Source: Allocoleopsis franciscana PCC 7113 (GTDB taxonomy: Bacteria > Cyanobacteriota > Cyanobacteriia > Cyanobacteriales > Coleofasciculaceae). Taken from it: a stretch of DNA of 64,000 nucleotides. Both the position numbers and the translations under genes were made by a program. The stretch is taken from positions 2,692,001-2,756,000 of the forward strand of contig NC_019738.1 of assembly GCF_000317515.1 (NCBI RefSeq), given 5' to 3'. Below are positions 18,053-27,355 of the stretch, piece after piece; position 1 is the stretch's first letter; every line of letters begins with the position of its first letter. The notes under the pieces were generated by a model. The model was not told the DNA's origin, did no database searches, and saw only the letters and a program-made list of their open reading frames with translations.

Positions 18053-19621
18053 TTATGGAGATTGCCTGACATAATCAAAGCCAGTAATAAATTCCATCAC
18101 CTCATTCACTGACGGCAGAGTCGCTTCCGGTGTTTGCAGGGATTTGTTTTTAGAACGACCACCTAAGTTAGATTGATTCATCCACGATTTGCCAAAAGCA
18201 GGATGGTAATACAGAGCCAACTTCTGATCGCTAGAGTTAGTAATAACGGTATGGGTGGGAGCTTGAAAAAAGTCAACTGGCTCTATGAGTTTAGGCGCTA
18301 AATTAGATGGTTCAGTCGCATTAATTCTATCAATCGCTTGATGGAGGTTAATGATTAATTGCCTAATTTGCATTTGCTCTTTGCTCCCCACATTTTGTAT
18401 TTCTTGTGATTGGAGAGTATTGATGATGGCGAGAATATTTTGATGCGTTATCCCTGAATCTTTGAAGGGAAGAATCGCAAAGTAAGCTAAGGTGAATAGA
18501 TCTAGATTAGAGTCAATCGTGAATGTTATTGTCGTTTTTCTAGCACCAATTTCCAAACTAGGGGCTTTACAAATAACGGGGTAAATATGAGCAATTTGAT
18601 AGTAACTAGATGCCAACGCTAAATTGGCGTTCAGATCTAAAGGCGCATCAATGGTAATCTGTACAGTCGGCTGAGTGGCGTTAAAAAACTTTTGCAACCC
18701 CTCGCTAGAGAGATAAAAAATCTCGCTGCGATCGCCTTCTGGACTCAAGTCAACCCACTCACAAGTGATCCCGGTTGTTTTCAACCCAAACCGAGAAACA
18801 GCATACAGTTTAGCCCCGGTCATGGTAGCACCACTCAAGTCAGCCCCAATCCAATCCACCTTAATCAGAGAAGCCTGGGTAAGATCGGCGTGAACTAAGC
18901 TGGCATTATGTAAATTAGCATGACTTAAGTCAGCCCCCATTAAGTTGGCTCCGCTTAATTTGGCATCGCTCAGATTAGCCCAGCGCAGATCGGCTCCACT
19001 CAGGTCAGCCCAACGGAGATTAGCTCGACTCAAGTCAGCACCACTGAGATTGGCAAAACTCAGATTCGCTTGCCTCAGATCAGCCTCCCTGATGTTGCTA
19101 TCGCTGAGATCGGCACGGTTTAAGTCAGCTTTGTTTAAATTCGTCCCTTCCAAAATGCTGGCAGTCAGGAAGGCACCCCGGAGGTTCGCTTCACTTAAAG
19201 TAGCGCGGCTGAGTATAGCTTGTCTAAGGGCTGCCTCTCGCAGATCGGCCCCACTCAGATTCGCTTCTTTGAGCGTTGCCCCAGACAGTTCAGCACGAAT
19301 TAGTTCAGCACGAATCAGTGCGGCCTGTGTTAGGTTGGCTCTTCTCAAATCGGCTCTAATTAAATTGGTAACGTTGAGGCTGGCCTGGATTAAGTTGGCT
19401 TTCGAGATATTAGCGCCACTGAGTCTGGCGACATTGAGTTTAGCTCGGCTCAAGTTAGCCCCACTCAAATTAGCACCACTCAAGTTAGCCACACTTAAAT
19501 TCACTTCACTCAAATTAGCACCGCTAAGATTAGCAGCACTTAGGTTGACTTCAGCAAGGTTAAGACCGGAAAAGTCTCTATCTCCCGCTGCATATTTTTT
19601 GAGAATTTCCCTGACATTCAT
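18053..19621 (-). CDS. Pentapeptide-repeat protein with unique C-terminal domain
   Basis: This 522-residue protein has an N-terminal lead (MNVREILKKYAAGDRDFSGL) and then about 50 pentapeptide units of the A(D/N)LSxA type up to about residue 280, which form a right-handed quadrilateral beta-helix. The C-terminal 240 residues are non-repetitive and contain alternating hydrophobic strands (VQITIDAPLDLN, TTITFTIDSNLD), a domain I do not recognise. Pentapeptide proteins are very abundant in cyanobacteria and mostly of unknown function. It is convergent with the CHAT gene with a gap of only 34 bases, and divergent from tyrA. Confidence 0.9.
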   Translation of the reverse strand: MNVREILKKYAAGDRDFSGLNLAEVNLSAANLSGANLSEVNLSVANLSGANLSGANLSRAKLNVARLSGANISKANLIQASLNVTNLIRADLRRANLTQAALIRAELIRAELSGATLKEANLSGADLREAALRQAILSRATLSEANLRGAFLTASILEGTNLNKADLNRADLSDSNIREADLRQANLSFANLSGADLSRANLRWADLSGADLRWANLSDAKLSGANLMGADLSHANLHNASLVHADLTQASLIKVDWIGADLSGATMTGAKLYAVSRFGLKTTGITCEWVDLSPEGDRSEIFYLSSEGLQKFFNATQPTVQITIDAPLDLNANLALASSYYQIAHIYPVICKAPSLEIGARKTTITFTIDSNLDLFTLAYFAILPFKDSGITHQNILAIINTLQSQEIQNVGSKEQMQIRQLIINLHQAIDRINATEPSNLAPKLIEPVDFFQAPTHTVITNSSDQKLALYYHPAFGKSWMNQSNLGGRSKNKSLQTPEATLPSVNEVMEFITGFDYVRQSP

Positions 19622-19919
19622 TAAAGCTACTTTGGACTGACGGCAAGTGAATAAGTTGTGGACTAAGCGCTACCCGATAGCATTTGATTTCCTTGTCGAT
19701 CCCAAAATTGAGTTAGTGGGTCAATGATAGCGACCAATCCTAGCATCGACCAAAACAGCGAAGGTCTAGTCGCCTTCAGGCTCCGCATACAAATCTTAAT
19801 TTAACTATATCGCCGGAAAGTCCACCTCACAGCAAAGGTAAAATTTATCAATCCCAAATCTTGTGTCAAACATCAGTGCAAAATGAGATGCGGTAGTTCA
19901 CATGGGATGAAACAAGACA
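19622..19919. promoter_or_regulatory. Divergent upstream region of tyrA and the pentapeptide gene
   Basis: 298 bases between two divergent genes. No gene, repeat or distinctive regulatory motif could be supported. Confidence 0.35.
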
Positions 19920-20756
19920 ATGAACATTGGGATTGTAGGGCTAGGACTGATTGGTGGCTCATTGGGCTTAGACTTGAGATCACTGGGTCACCAAGTCTTA
20001 GGCGTTTCTCGCCAAGAGCAAACGTGCCAACGGGCGATTGATCGTGGTGTTGTAGATGACGCCAGTCTGAATTTAACGCTTTTGGCGGCAGCAGATGTTG
20101 TGTTTATTTGCACCCCCATTGCCGCGATCGCACCCACTGTACAACAGTTAATTCCCCATCTCTCCCCTGATACCGTAGTCACTGATGTGGGTTCGGTGAA
20201 GGCCGCAGTGGTTGACGAGGTTGCTTCTGTATGGCACAACTTCGTCGGTGGACACCCCATGGCAGGTACAACAGACAATGGCATAGAAGCGGCTGTCTTA
20301 GGGCTATTTGCGGATAATCCCTACGTCCTCACACCGATTGATACAACACCCGTAACAGCGGTGAAGCGGGTAGAGGAGATTGTGCGATCGCTCACTTCAC
20401 GAGTCTATTTCTGCCGTCCTGAAGACCATGATCGCGCTGTGGCGTCGATTTCTCACCTACCTGTGATGGTTAGCGCCAGCTTGATCGATAGCTGTATGAA
20501 TGAACCTGATTCAACCGTTTTAGAGTTAGCTCAAAACCTAGCCAGTTCTGGCTTTCGGGATACCAGCCGCGTTGGAGGCGGCAACCCAGAGCTGGGGATG
20601 ATGATGGCGCAGTATAATCGAGAGTCATTGTTGCGATCGCTCACTTCATATCGCCACAGCCTCGACCAATTTATTGAGCTGATCGAGCAGGAAGATTGGC
20701 AAACTTTAGAGAAAAAACTCAAAGAAAATCATATACAGCGTCCGCAGTTTCTTTAA
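19920..20756 (+). CDS. tyrA: Arogenate/prephenate dehydrogenase
   Basis: The 278-residue protein starts with a Rossmann motif GLGLIGGSLG for NAD(P) binding. It then shows the family blocks VVTDVGSVKAAVV, GGHPMAGT and a helical C-terminal dimerisation domain with SSGFRDTSRVGGGNPE. TyrA oxidatively decarboxylates arogenate (the usual substrate in cyanobacteria, NADP-dependent) or prephenate in tyrosine synthesis. There is no fused chorismate mutase or ACT domain. The assignment to the family is firm; preference for arogenate is inferred from known cyanobacterial enzymes. Confidence 0.94.
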   Translation: MNIGIVGLGLIGGSLGLDLRSLGHQVLGVSRQEQTCQRAIDRGVVDDASLNLTLLAAADVVFICTPIAAIAPTVQQLIPHLSPDTVVTDVGSVKAAVVDEVASVWHNFVGGHPMAGTTDNGIEAAVLGLFADNPYVLTPIDTTPVTAVKRVEEIVRSLTSRVYFCRPEDHDRAVASISHLPVMVSASLIDSCMNEPDSTVLELAQNLASSGFRDTSRVGGGNPELGMMMAQYNRESLLRSLTSYRHSLDQFIELIEQEDWQTLEKKLKENHIQRPQFL

Positions 20757-21000
20757 CGTTTAAAGTAGGGATGGGTTGCTGATTATTGGGGAACAAAAAG
20801 AAATTGGAATTGTTTCATGGTGGCGTCATCTGGTTGTCACAAGAATGTCATACACACTCTTTAAAGTGGTAAATGTCAACGTTAGAGCGTCTCGTCAAAG
20901 TACTCTCGGTTTGCTCTATGAGCATGGCAGTAAACAGCCACCATTCGGTATCCATTAGAGCCACGTCATCCACCACAAACGATTTCTTGAAGAGAATCCC

Positions 21001-22251
21001 ATGGTACTCGATCACCAAACTTCTAAATCTTATGATTCTGCCTCTTTTTCTTTAAAAAAGGCCGCGAGTTATTTATCACTGGTGTTGCTGGGCGCGGGTG
21101 CTACTTTATCCGGAAATTATTTTTTGTCGGGTCACTTGCTCTCTGCGGCTACACCTAATTCTCCAATTTCTAGTAAAGCTGTAGCAGGAACCATTCCCCC
21201 TAGCACACCTTTACCGATTCAAGACACAAACTTTATTACCCAGGTCGTCGAGAATGTGGGGCCTGCGGTGGTGCGGATTGATTCCTCTCGAACCGTCACA
21301 TCTCGAATTCCCGAAGTCTTTAATAACCCATTGTTTCGCGATTTTTTTGGAGCTGATCTGCCCTCAGAGCCACAACAGCGTGTTGAACGCGGTACAGGGT
21401 CAGGCTTTATGCTCAACAGCAATGGTGAGATTATGACAAATGCTCACGTTGTAGACGGTGCCGATAAAGTAAATGTGACTCTCAAAGATGGTCGCAGCTT
21501 TGTGGGTAAAGTGGTTGGCACCGACCCCGTAACGGATGTTGCAGTCGTGAAAATTCAAGGGAACAATCTCCCCGCCGTTACCCTCGGTAATTCCGAGCAA
21601 CTCAAACCAGGGGAATGGGCAATTGCGATCGGTAATCCCCTCGGTTTAGATAATACGGTCACCACAGGTATCATTAGTGCCACAGGGCGTTCAAGTTCTC
21701 AAGTCGGTGTCCCCGATAAGCGCGTTAACTTTATCCAAACGGATGCCGCGATTAATCCCGGCAATTCTGGAGGGCCTCTGTTAAATGCCTCTGGTCAAGT
21801 GATTGGCATGAATACAGCCATTATCCAAGGTGCCCAAGGTTTAGGCTTTGCCATTCCGATCAATACCGCTAAACGGATTGCTCAGCAATTAATTGCGACA
21901 GGCCAGGTTCAACATGCCTACCTCGGCATCCAGATGGTGACATTAACGCCAGAGTTAAGACAAAACATTAATAGCAATCCTCAGGCAGGTCTTAGGGTAG
22001 ATGAAGACAATGGCATACTCATTGCCAAAGTGATGCCCAATTCCCCAGCGGCACAAGCTGGACTCCGTGCTGGGGATGTGATTCACAAAGTCAACAGTCA
22101 ACCCGTGAAAAACGCTGAGGATATCCAAAAAGCTGTGGAAGATTCTCAGGTTGGCAGCAACTTACAATTCGAGTTGCGCCGCAATCAAACAGAGATGAAT
22201 GTAGCGGTGAAGCCTGGTGCCCTTCCGATTCAGCAGGCTCAGAGGGAATAA
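21001..22251 (+). CDS. HtrA/HhoA-type serine protease with PDZ domain
   Basis: The 416-residue protein has an N-terminal hydrophobic segment ([19 protein letters not shown]), which would act as a signal or anchor, then a trypsin-like domain. The catalytic triad motifs are TNAHVV (His), TDVAVVKI (Asp) and GNSGGPL (Ser). One PDZ domain follows (about residues 310-405, [16 protein letters not shown]). The single PDZ and the length fit the cyanobacterial Deg family (HhoA, HhoB, HtrA), periplasmic or membrane-associated quality-control proteases; which of the three it matches cannot be decided here. A strong terminator follows. Confidence 0.94.
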   Translation: MVLDHQTSKSYDSASFSLKKAASYLSLVLLGAGATLSGNYFLSGHLLSAATPNSPISSKAVAGTIPPSTPLPIQDTNFITQVVENVGPAVVRIDSSRTVTSRIPEVFNNPLFRDFFGADLPSEPQQRVERGTGSGFMLNSNGEIMTNAHVVDGADKVNVTLKDGRSFVGKVVGTDPVTDVAVVKIQGNNLPAVTLGNSEQLKPGEWAIAIGNPLGLDNTVTTGIISATGRSSSQVGVPDKRVNFIQTDAAINPGNSGGPLLNASGQVIGMNTAIIQGAQGLGFAIPINTAKRIAQQLIATGQVQHAYLGIQMVTLTPELRQNINSNPQAGLRVDEDNGILIAKVMPNSPAAQAGLRAGDVIHKVNSQPVKNAEDIQKAVEDSQVGSNLQFELRRNQTEMNVAVKPGALPIQQAQRE

Positions 22252-22362
22252 TGGCGGGATGCGAGGATGGAGAAAGGATCCAGGAAATTCGTAATTTTCC
22301 AGATTGTTCCGGATACACCCTTTGTACTTAGAAATAAAGGAATGGTAGATGCACCCTGGTTC

Positions 22363-22396
22363 AGCTCTAGAGTTTAACTCTAGGGCTTTTTTTTTG
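22363..22396 (+). terminator. Rho-independent terminator after the HtrA-type protease gene
   Basis: AGCTCTAGAGTT (22363-22374) pairs with AACTCTAGGGCT (22376-22387), with one G-U wobble, and is followed at once by nine T residues. This is the clearest intrinsic terminator in the window. Confidence 0.88.
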
Positions 22397-22533
22397 CTTG
22401 GGTGGGATGGCTGAAAGGCGATAAGTCAGTATCATTTTGTACCGAGAGAGTATCGGTTAATATGTAGGACTGAACGCATAGCGACAGCGATCGCACGTTA
22501 GGGACAATGACTTCCTTGAGTAAAGGGTTTCAC

Positions 22534-23415
22534 CTAAACATCAGAGCGAGTATCCCACTGTCGATTGTCAACGGAGACAACATCCGGCAGGGAACGACGC
22601 CTGAGATATAGCCATACTAGACCGAGCAGACCAAGAGTGATCTCTACTAAACTGATGATTTGAGCCATGCGTAGGGGGCCAATCATCAAGCTATCCGTCC
22701 GCAGTCCCTCAATCCAGAATCGACCGAGACTATAAGCCACCATGTAAACCAGAGCTAAGGTGCCCACTTTTAGATGGGGTTTGCGGTTTAAATCCCGAAA
22801 GAACAGCGTCATGAGTATGGCAAAAACCATTAAGTTCCAAAGGGATTCGTAGAGAAAAGTAGGATGGAAAAAGTCATAATTAATGAACTCTAAGGGGCGC
22901 TGCTGGGGAGGAATATACAGTTTCCAGGGTAAATCGGTAGGACGCCCAAAGGCTTCGGAATTAAAGAAGTTACCCCAACGCCCGATCGCCTGACCCAAAA
23001 TAAGAGAAGGGACGACTAAGTCAGCTAATAGCCAGACAGAGATTTTTTGGATACGGGCAAAAATAATCGCCGCTACAATACCGCCTAAAATGGCACCATG
23101 AATAGCAATTCCGCCTTTCCAAATCGCAAAAGCTTGGAGCGGATTTGGGGCATATTGTTCCCATTCAAACAGGACGTAGTAGAGTCGGGCACAGGGAATT
23201 GCTGCAATCACCAGCCAGATTGCCAAGTCGCCTACCAAGTTTGGGTCAACGTTACGGCGCTTTGCCAAGTATTGGGACAAGGTGACTCCGATTAATACGG
23301 CTGAAGCAATTAACAAACCGTACCAGCGAATGGCGATCGGTCCGAGTTGAACCAAAATCGGGCCTGGAGAAGCAAATTGAAATGCCAGAGTCAGAGGGGA
23401 CATGGCTTGTAGCAT
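22534..23415 (-). CDS. lgt: Prolipoprotein diacylglyceryl transferase
   Basis: A 293-residue polytopic membrane protein with about seven hydrophobic helices. It carries the Lgt signature [13 protein letters not shown] (family GRxGNFxNxExxG) and the conserved [12 protein letters not shown] block with the essential His. Lgt transfers diacylglycerol from phosphatidylglycerol to the lipobox cysteine of prolipoproteins in the plasma membrane, the first step of lipoprotein maturation. ATG at 23415 or at 23403 ([10 protein letters not shown]) could both be the start. It is a lone gene, convergent with the protease. Confidence 0.96.
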   Translation of the reverse strand: MLQAMSPLTLAFQFASPGPILVQLGPIAIRWYGLLIASAVLIGVTLSQYLAKRRNVDPNLVGDLAIWLVIAAIPCARLYYVLFEWEQYAPNPLQAFAIWKGGIAIHGAILGGIVAAIIFARIQKISVWLLADLVVPSLILGQAIGRWGNFFNSEAFGRPTDLPWKLYIPPQQRPLEFINYDFFHPTFLYESLWNLMVFAILMTLFFRDLNRKPHLKVGTLALVYMVAYSLGRFWIEGLRTDSLMIGPLRMAQIISLVEITLGLLGLVWLYLRRRSLPDVVSVDNRQWDTRSDV

Positions 23416-23743
23416 TGAGTTTTCGGTAAGGGGCGATTGAAGCTTGCGGATGGAGTCACAGACTCTGGATGAAGCTTCTGTTCAATTTTAGGTTGCCGAG
23501 TACTAGTGTGAGGTGGGATGCGATCGCGAAACGAGGCGTTAGCCTAGCGCAGATCGCGCTCTAAGGACATGAGTTTAATCTTGATCGCCTAGAGATCGAG
23601 CCTCGAAATAAATTTCAGGCTCAAAGCTAAAACCCGTTGAAACGGGTTAATGAGAGCGATTGTATCAAATTGATTAGAGAATACGCGATTCCCATTGAGA
23701 AAAAAGCATGAAATACTATCACATAACCAAATTCTTTGAGATT
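23416..23743. other. Gap with cyanobacterial palindromic repeat
   Basis: This 328-base region between two minus-strand genes holds no gene. It has a GCGATCGC-rich part (23518-23560) and a perfect hairpin AACCCGTT (23631-23638) / AACGGGTT (23641-23648). The hairpin with its flank (TTTCAGGCTCAAAGCTAA) resembles a short repeat I associate with many cyanobacterial intergenic regions. Confidence 0.5.
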
Positions 23744-24412
23744 TCATTCAGCCCATTTTCGCAGCAAATTCGCATAGCTTTTTGAAATTAAATCAAACTC
23801 AATAGTCTTACCTTCTTTAGCAAAAATTGACCGACGAGCTGTATCCAAATCAAACAAAATTTCCCGCTCATTTGCATCGCGAACTAAGCTCTGAACCCAG
23901 CCGACAGCCGCTAACCTTACGCCTTCAGTCACAGTCTCTACCTGATGCAGGGTTGAGGAAGGGTAAACAATCATCGAACCCGCTTCAAGTTTGTAAGCGC
24001 GATCGCCATCGCTGTATTCAATGATTAACTCACCGCCTTCATAGGTAGAGGGTGAACTGAGGAATAGAGTGAAAGACACATCCGATCGTAAAAACTCTTG
24101 ATTGCCCATCAGGGCATTATCAACGTGTCTACCATAGGACATGCCCGTTTCATAGCGGCTAAACAGCACCGAGTGTATACTTTTAGGCTGGATTGCACTC
24201 TGAAATAAGGCATTGCGCCGGAGAGCCGTCTCTACCAGTTCTCGCAGATCTTTGGCATAAGTTGCCTCACGCTGGAGTTGCATATTGTTTTTAACAAATT
24301 TGGCGTGCCAGCCTGCTGTCGTTTTGCCATCTACAAAATCAGCTTTCTCCAGACTGTTAACTATAAATCGCAGTTCTTCTGGACTAAGAATATTGTCAAT
24401 AGAGAATATCAT
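23744..24412 (-). CDS. PKHD-type Fe(II)/2-oxoglutarate hydroxylase (PiuC/YbiX family)
   Basis: The 222-residue length is standard for the family. The iron ligands are visible as H-x-D in GRHVDNALMG and the distal His in PSSTLHQVETV, and the 2-oxoglutarate-binding Arg lies in TEGVRLAAVGWVQS. The N-terminal SPEELRFIVNSLEKADFVDG also fits. Members are often linked to siderophore or iron uptake in other bacteria, but no such genes are nearby. The natural substrate is unknown. Confidence 0.92.
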   Translation of the reverse strand: MIFSIDNILSPEELRFIVNSLEKADFVDGKTTAGWHAKFVKNNMQLQREATYAKDLRELVETALRRNALFQSAIQPKSIHSVLFSRYETGMSYGRHVDNALMGNQEFLRSDVSFTLFLSSPSTYEGGELIIEYSDGDRAYKLEAGSMIVYPSSTLHQVETVTEGVRLAAVGWVQSLVRDANEREILFDLDTARRSIFAKEGKTIEFDLISKSYANLLRKWAE

Positions 24413-24624
24413 GCAAACTGAAAACTTGGATAAAAAGCTATTAATCCTATCATTTTTTTTATTTTAAAAATAGGATTTTAGGGGATAATTCTGTATGCTT
24501 TTGTTTTTTAATGATTGATTTTGAAGTGATTATAATTAATTAAACTTGGTACAAACCATGTTATATTTTAAAGTCTATTAGCTAAAACTTAAAGATTCAA
24601 GACTATCTGTTTAGGAGTGTTAAA
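24413..24624. promoter_or_regulatory. AT-rich divergent promoter region
   Basis: About 212 very AT-rich bases between divergent genes. AGGAG at 24613-24617, about seven bases before ATG 24625, is a good ribosome binding site for the small lipoprotein gene. Confidence 0.45.
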
Positions 24625-24864
24625 ATGCGTTCAAAGACCATTGAATTATTTGTGACGCTAAGCTTAGCAGCTACCATCGGTGCATGTAACGCGGGTAACC
24701 CAGGTGGTGATGCTGAGAAAACTGCCCCACAAAATCAGCCCAATCAAGAGATGCAAGAGCCTGAAGAGGGTGAAGGCGGCGAAGGTGGCGAAGGCGCTCA
24801 AGAGGATAAAAGCAATGAAGGGGGTGAAGGTGGTGAAGGTGGCGAAGGCGGTGAAGGCAACTGA
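24625..24864 (+). CDS. Small putative lipoprotein with Gly-Glu repeats
   Basis: This 79-residue protein has a signal sequence with a plausible lipobox (LAATIGAC, Cys at residue 21). The mature part is highly acidic and low in complexity, ending in GEGGEGG units. A clear AGGAG ribosome binding site sits before the ATG, which argues that it is a real gene. No enzymatic domain is present. Acidic Glu-Gly tails could bind cations or act as surface spacers; that is inference. It is flanked by a divergent hydroxylase and by rlmN downstream. Confidence 0.8.
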   Translation: MRSKTIELFVTLSLAATIGACNAGNPGGDAEKTAPQNQPNQEMQEPEEGEGGEGGEGAQEDKSNEGGEGGEGGEGGEGN

Positions 24865-25059
24865 CCTCCTGCTGGTATGAACACTAGGTGGGCATTGTAA
24901 ATTATTGTCCACCTATGTACATGCGCTCCCATATCAGTTCGTGGCAAGTCTAGGCGCGATCGCAATACTTTAAGGCAATCCAGAAATTTGTAACCAGCTA
25001 GTCATAAGGGTGAAGTTCTACCATAGAGATCCAAGAGCAATTCATCATCCCTTATAACC

Positions 25060-26274
25060 GTGACGCCCCGTCTTTCTCAAATTCCTTCTCAAAACAGCAG
25101 CACTACTCAAAATCCCTCAAGCCTGACTGAGGTAGATACATCCATTCCGTTACAAGTAACCTCAATTCCTCCACTTTTGGGCGCTTCGTTAGCCGAGTTA
25201 ACCGAATGGGTGCAACAACAGGGACAACCCGCTTATCGAGGGCGTCAACTGCACCAGTGGATTTATCAAAAAGGGGCGCGATCGCTCACAGAAATTTCTG
25301 TTTTTTCTAAGCAGTGGCGGGAAGTTGTTGCTGATGTTCCCATTGGTCGCTCTACATTACACTATCGCTCACAATCCCCCGATGGTACTGTAAAATATCT
25401 GCTGCGACTAGCCGATGGTCACATTATCGAAACCGTCGGGATTCCCACCTTTGCCAGAGGAGGAGAGGAAGCTTGGGATGGATGGGATGATGACTTTTCC
25501 CCTAATCCAAAATCTCAAAACTCAAATTCCAAAACCAAAGAACGTCTTACGGTTTGCGTTTCCTCCCAAGTCGGTTGTCCCATGGCATGTGACTTCTGTG
25601 CCACTGGCAAAGGGGGATTTAGCCGCAATCTGAAACGCCATGAAATTGTCGATCAAGTCTTAACCGTTCAGGAAGACTTTGGACAACGTGTCAGCAATGT
25701 GGTGTTCATGGGAATGGGAGAACCATTGCTGAATCTAGAGGAAGTTTTGGGTGCGGTGAAGTCGATTAATCAAGATGTAGGAATTGGAATGCGATCGCTA
25801 ACCCTTTCCACCGTCGGCGTTCCCGGACGAATTCGCCAACTTGCCGAACATCATCTACAAATTACCTTAGCCATCAGTCTCCATGCCTCAAACCAGGCAT
25901 TGCGAGAGCAACTCATCCCCACAGCAAAGCGCTATCCCTTAGACACTCTGTTAGAAGAGTGCCGGGAATACGTACAATTGACCGGTCGTCGGGTAACGTT
26001 TGAATACATCTTGCTTTCTGAACTTAATGACCTCCCAGAACACGCCATTGAGTTAGCAAAACATCTACGAGGGTTCCAGAGTCACGTTAATCTAATTCCC
26101 TACAATCCTATTACTGAAGTCGATTACCAGCGTCCGACACCTCGAAGAATTCAAGCCTTTGTCGAGGCACTAGAAAAGCATCATATTGCAGTTAGTGTGC
26201 GCCGTTCTCGTGGACTGGAAAAAGATGCCGCCTGCGGACAATTACGTGCTTCCAAAATTCCTCAACCTCTGTAA
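25060..26274 (+). CDS. rlmN: 23S rRNA (adenine-C2) methyltransferase, radical SAM
   Basis: RlmN methylates A2503 of 23S rRNA and A37 of some tRNAs. The 404-residue product has the radical SAM cluster CPMACDFC (Cys 173, 177, 180), the [12 protein letters not shown] block and the C-terminal [16 protein letters not shown] with the methyl-carrying cysteine. GTG 25060 is the start I accept; the first 35 residues are Ser/Thr-rich and variable. Residues about 132-160 form an unusual insertion before the cluster ([20 protein letters not shown] and following), which is low-complexity and partly made of a short repeat. A bidirectional terminator follows. Confidence 0.95.
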   Translation: MTPRLSQIPSQNSSTTQNPSSLTEVDTSIPLQVTSIPPLLGASLAELTEWVQQQGQPAYRGRQLHQWIYQKGARSLTEISVFSKQWREVVADVPIGRSTLHYRSQSPDGTVKYLLRLADGHIIETVGIPTFARGGEEAWDGWDDDFSPNPKSQNSNSKTKERLTVCVSSQVGCPMACDFCATGKGGFSRNLKRHEIVDQVLTVQEDFGQRVSNVVFMGMGEPLLNLEEVLGAVKSINQDVGIGMRSLTLSTVGVPGRIRQLAEHHLQITLAISLHASNQALREQLIPTAKRYPLDTLLEECREYVQLTGRRVTFEYILLSELNDLPEHAIELAKHLRGFQSHVNLIPYNPITEVDYQRPTPRRIQAFVEALEKHHIAVSVRRSRGLEKDAACGQLRASKIPQPL

Positions 26275-26318
26275 TTTCTCCCTTAAGCGAGGGGAGGACT
26301 CAGAGAGAATCTATTTTT

Positions 26319-26358
26319 AAGGGGAACAATACTAATACTGTTCCCCTTTCTTTTTTCC
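26319..26358. terminator. Bidirectional terminator between rlmN and the zinc-ribbon gene
   Basis: AAGGGGAACA (26319-26328) pairs with TGTTCCCCTT (26339-26348) around a ten-base loop. A T-rich tract follows on the + strand (TCTTTTTTCC), and TATTTTTAAG precedes it, giving a U-rich tail on the other strand. It sits exactly between two convergent genes. Confidence 0.85.
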
Positions 26359-26404
26359 TTAATTTGTTGATATTACCAACTCAAGATTCCATGCTTATCC
26401 ACCT

Positions 26405-26584
26405 CTAGCGATGAGCATAAATTCCAGGAGCGTAAGCCTCAACGACGCGCCCCGTGCGAGAACAGTTAATCATCAAGTAGTCACAGGCAGGGCATTGAGT
26501 TTGGGTAATGTGAGTGGTTTGGAAAAAAAGCCTTTCTGCATGACTGCCACAATTAGGGCAACGAACTTTTTGTGTTATCTTCAT
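26405..26584 (-). CDS. Small zinc-ribbon protein (often mislabelled PriA)
   Basis: A 59-residue protein read from ATG 26584 to a TAG at 26405. The sequence begins MKITQKVRCPNCGSHAER and has a second pair CPACDYLMINC, so four cysteines form a zinc-ribbon. It ends VVEAYAPGIYAHR. I recognise this short protein as conserved across cyanobacteria, where automated annotation often calls it replication restart helicase PriA because of the ribbon; it is far too short to be PriA. The true role is unknown. It ends just beyond the shared terminator with rlmN. Confidence 0.85.
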   Translation of the reverse strand: MKITQKVRCPNCGSHAERLFFQTTHITQTQCPACDYLMINCSRTGRVVEAYAPGIYAHR

Positions 26585-27250
26585 TTTGCAACCTTGGTTT
26601 TTCAGAGAGTTATAAAAAAATCCAAAAAATTTACAGCTTATAGATTAAGTTTCTTGAAAAACTGTAACTAAATTTAACGGCTTAATCCAGGGAAGAAAAT
26701 CAAAAATGTATCCTTCTGGTTCTTTTAATTATTATGTCAGTATTTATACCTCTTGACAAGGAAAATTTATCAAAAGGCTCTAATCTTTCCATTAACCCCG
26801 TCTCTCAATTGCCGCGATCCCCAAGGAGAATTTGTGGGTTTGGTATTGATCCACGGGTTTTTTGCTGGAAAACCGACCGATAGAGACAGACTTGTTCACC
26901 TTCCTTAAAAAAACGCTTTTACAGGCAAAAACAACCATAGGTTATTAAATTACTCATCTCATATTTCTATTCTTAAGGTTTAATTAAGGTTTGGGTTCTA
27001 TCGATAGTTAGATTAACGCATGGGCTTAGCAAGAATACAACTTTAATATTGTAAAAATCACTACATTAAAGGCAAGCAAACTTTCTCATACCGTCTCGTT
27101 AGCAATGCCTCTTGCGGGGCGAGTAGCCAGAGATGACCGGAGGCTGCCGATGAGGATGAGGAGGCACCCCTCCTACGCCCACATCCCTCTTCTTTCTTTA
27201 TTGAAAGTCTTATAGATTTTTTCGATTAAACTGGATGATGCTCCCATTCC
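26585..27250. other. Long AT-rich gap without recognised gene
   Basis: About 670 bases between divergent genes. I find no reading frame with credible composition on either strand. A GC-rich patch at about 27098-27185 contrasts with the AT-rich surroundings and may be repeat-derived. Promoters of the zinc-ribbon gene and the Hsp70-like gene must lie here. Confidence 0.35.
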
Positions 27251-27355
27251 ATGCTTTTGGGATTATCCTCGACCGAACCTATTGGAAAGGCGATTGCCCA
27301 AGGGGCACCAGCAAAGCTAATTACACGATGTCACGAGCTGTCTGCTACAACACAA

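Noticed and set aside
18945-19640. 231-codon open frame on the + strand inside the pentapeptide gene
   Set aside because: It is the reverse-complement shadow of A(D/N)LxX repeats; the Leu/Ala/Ser-only composition is an artefact of the repeat codons.
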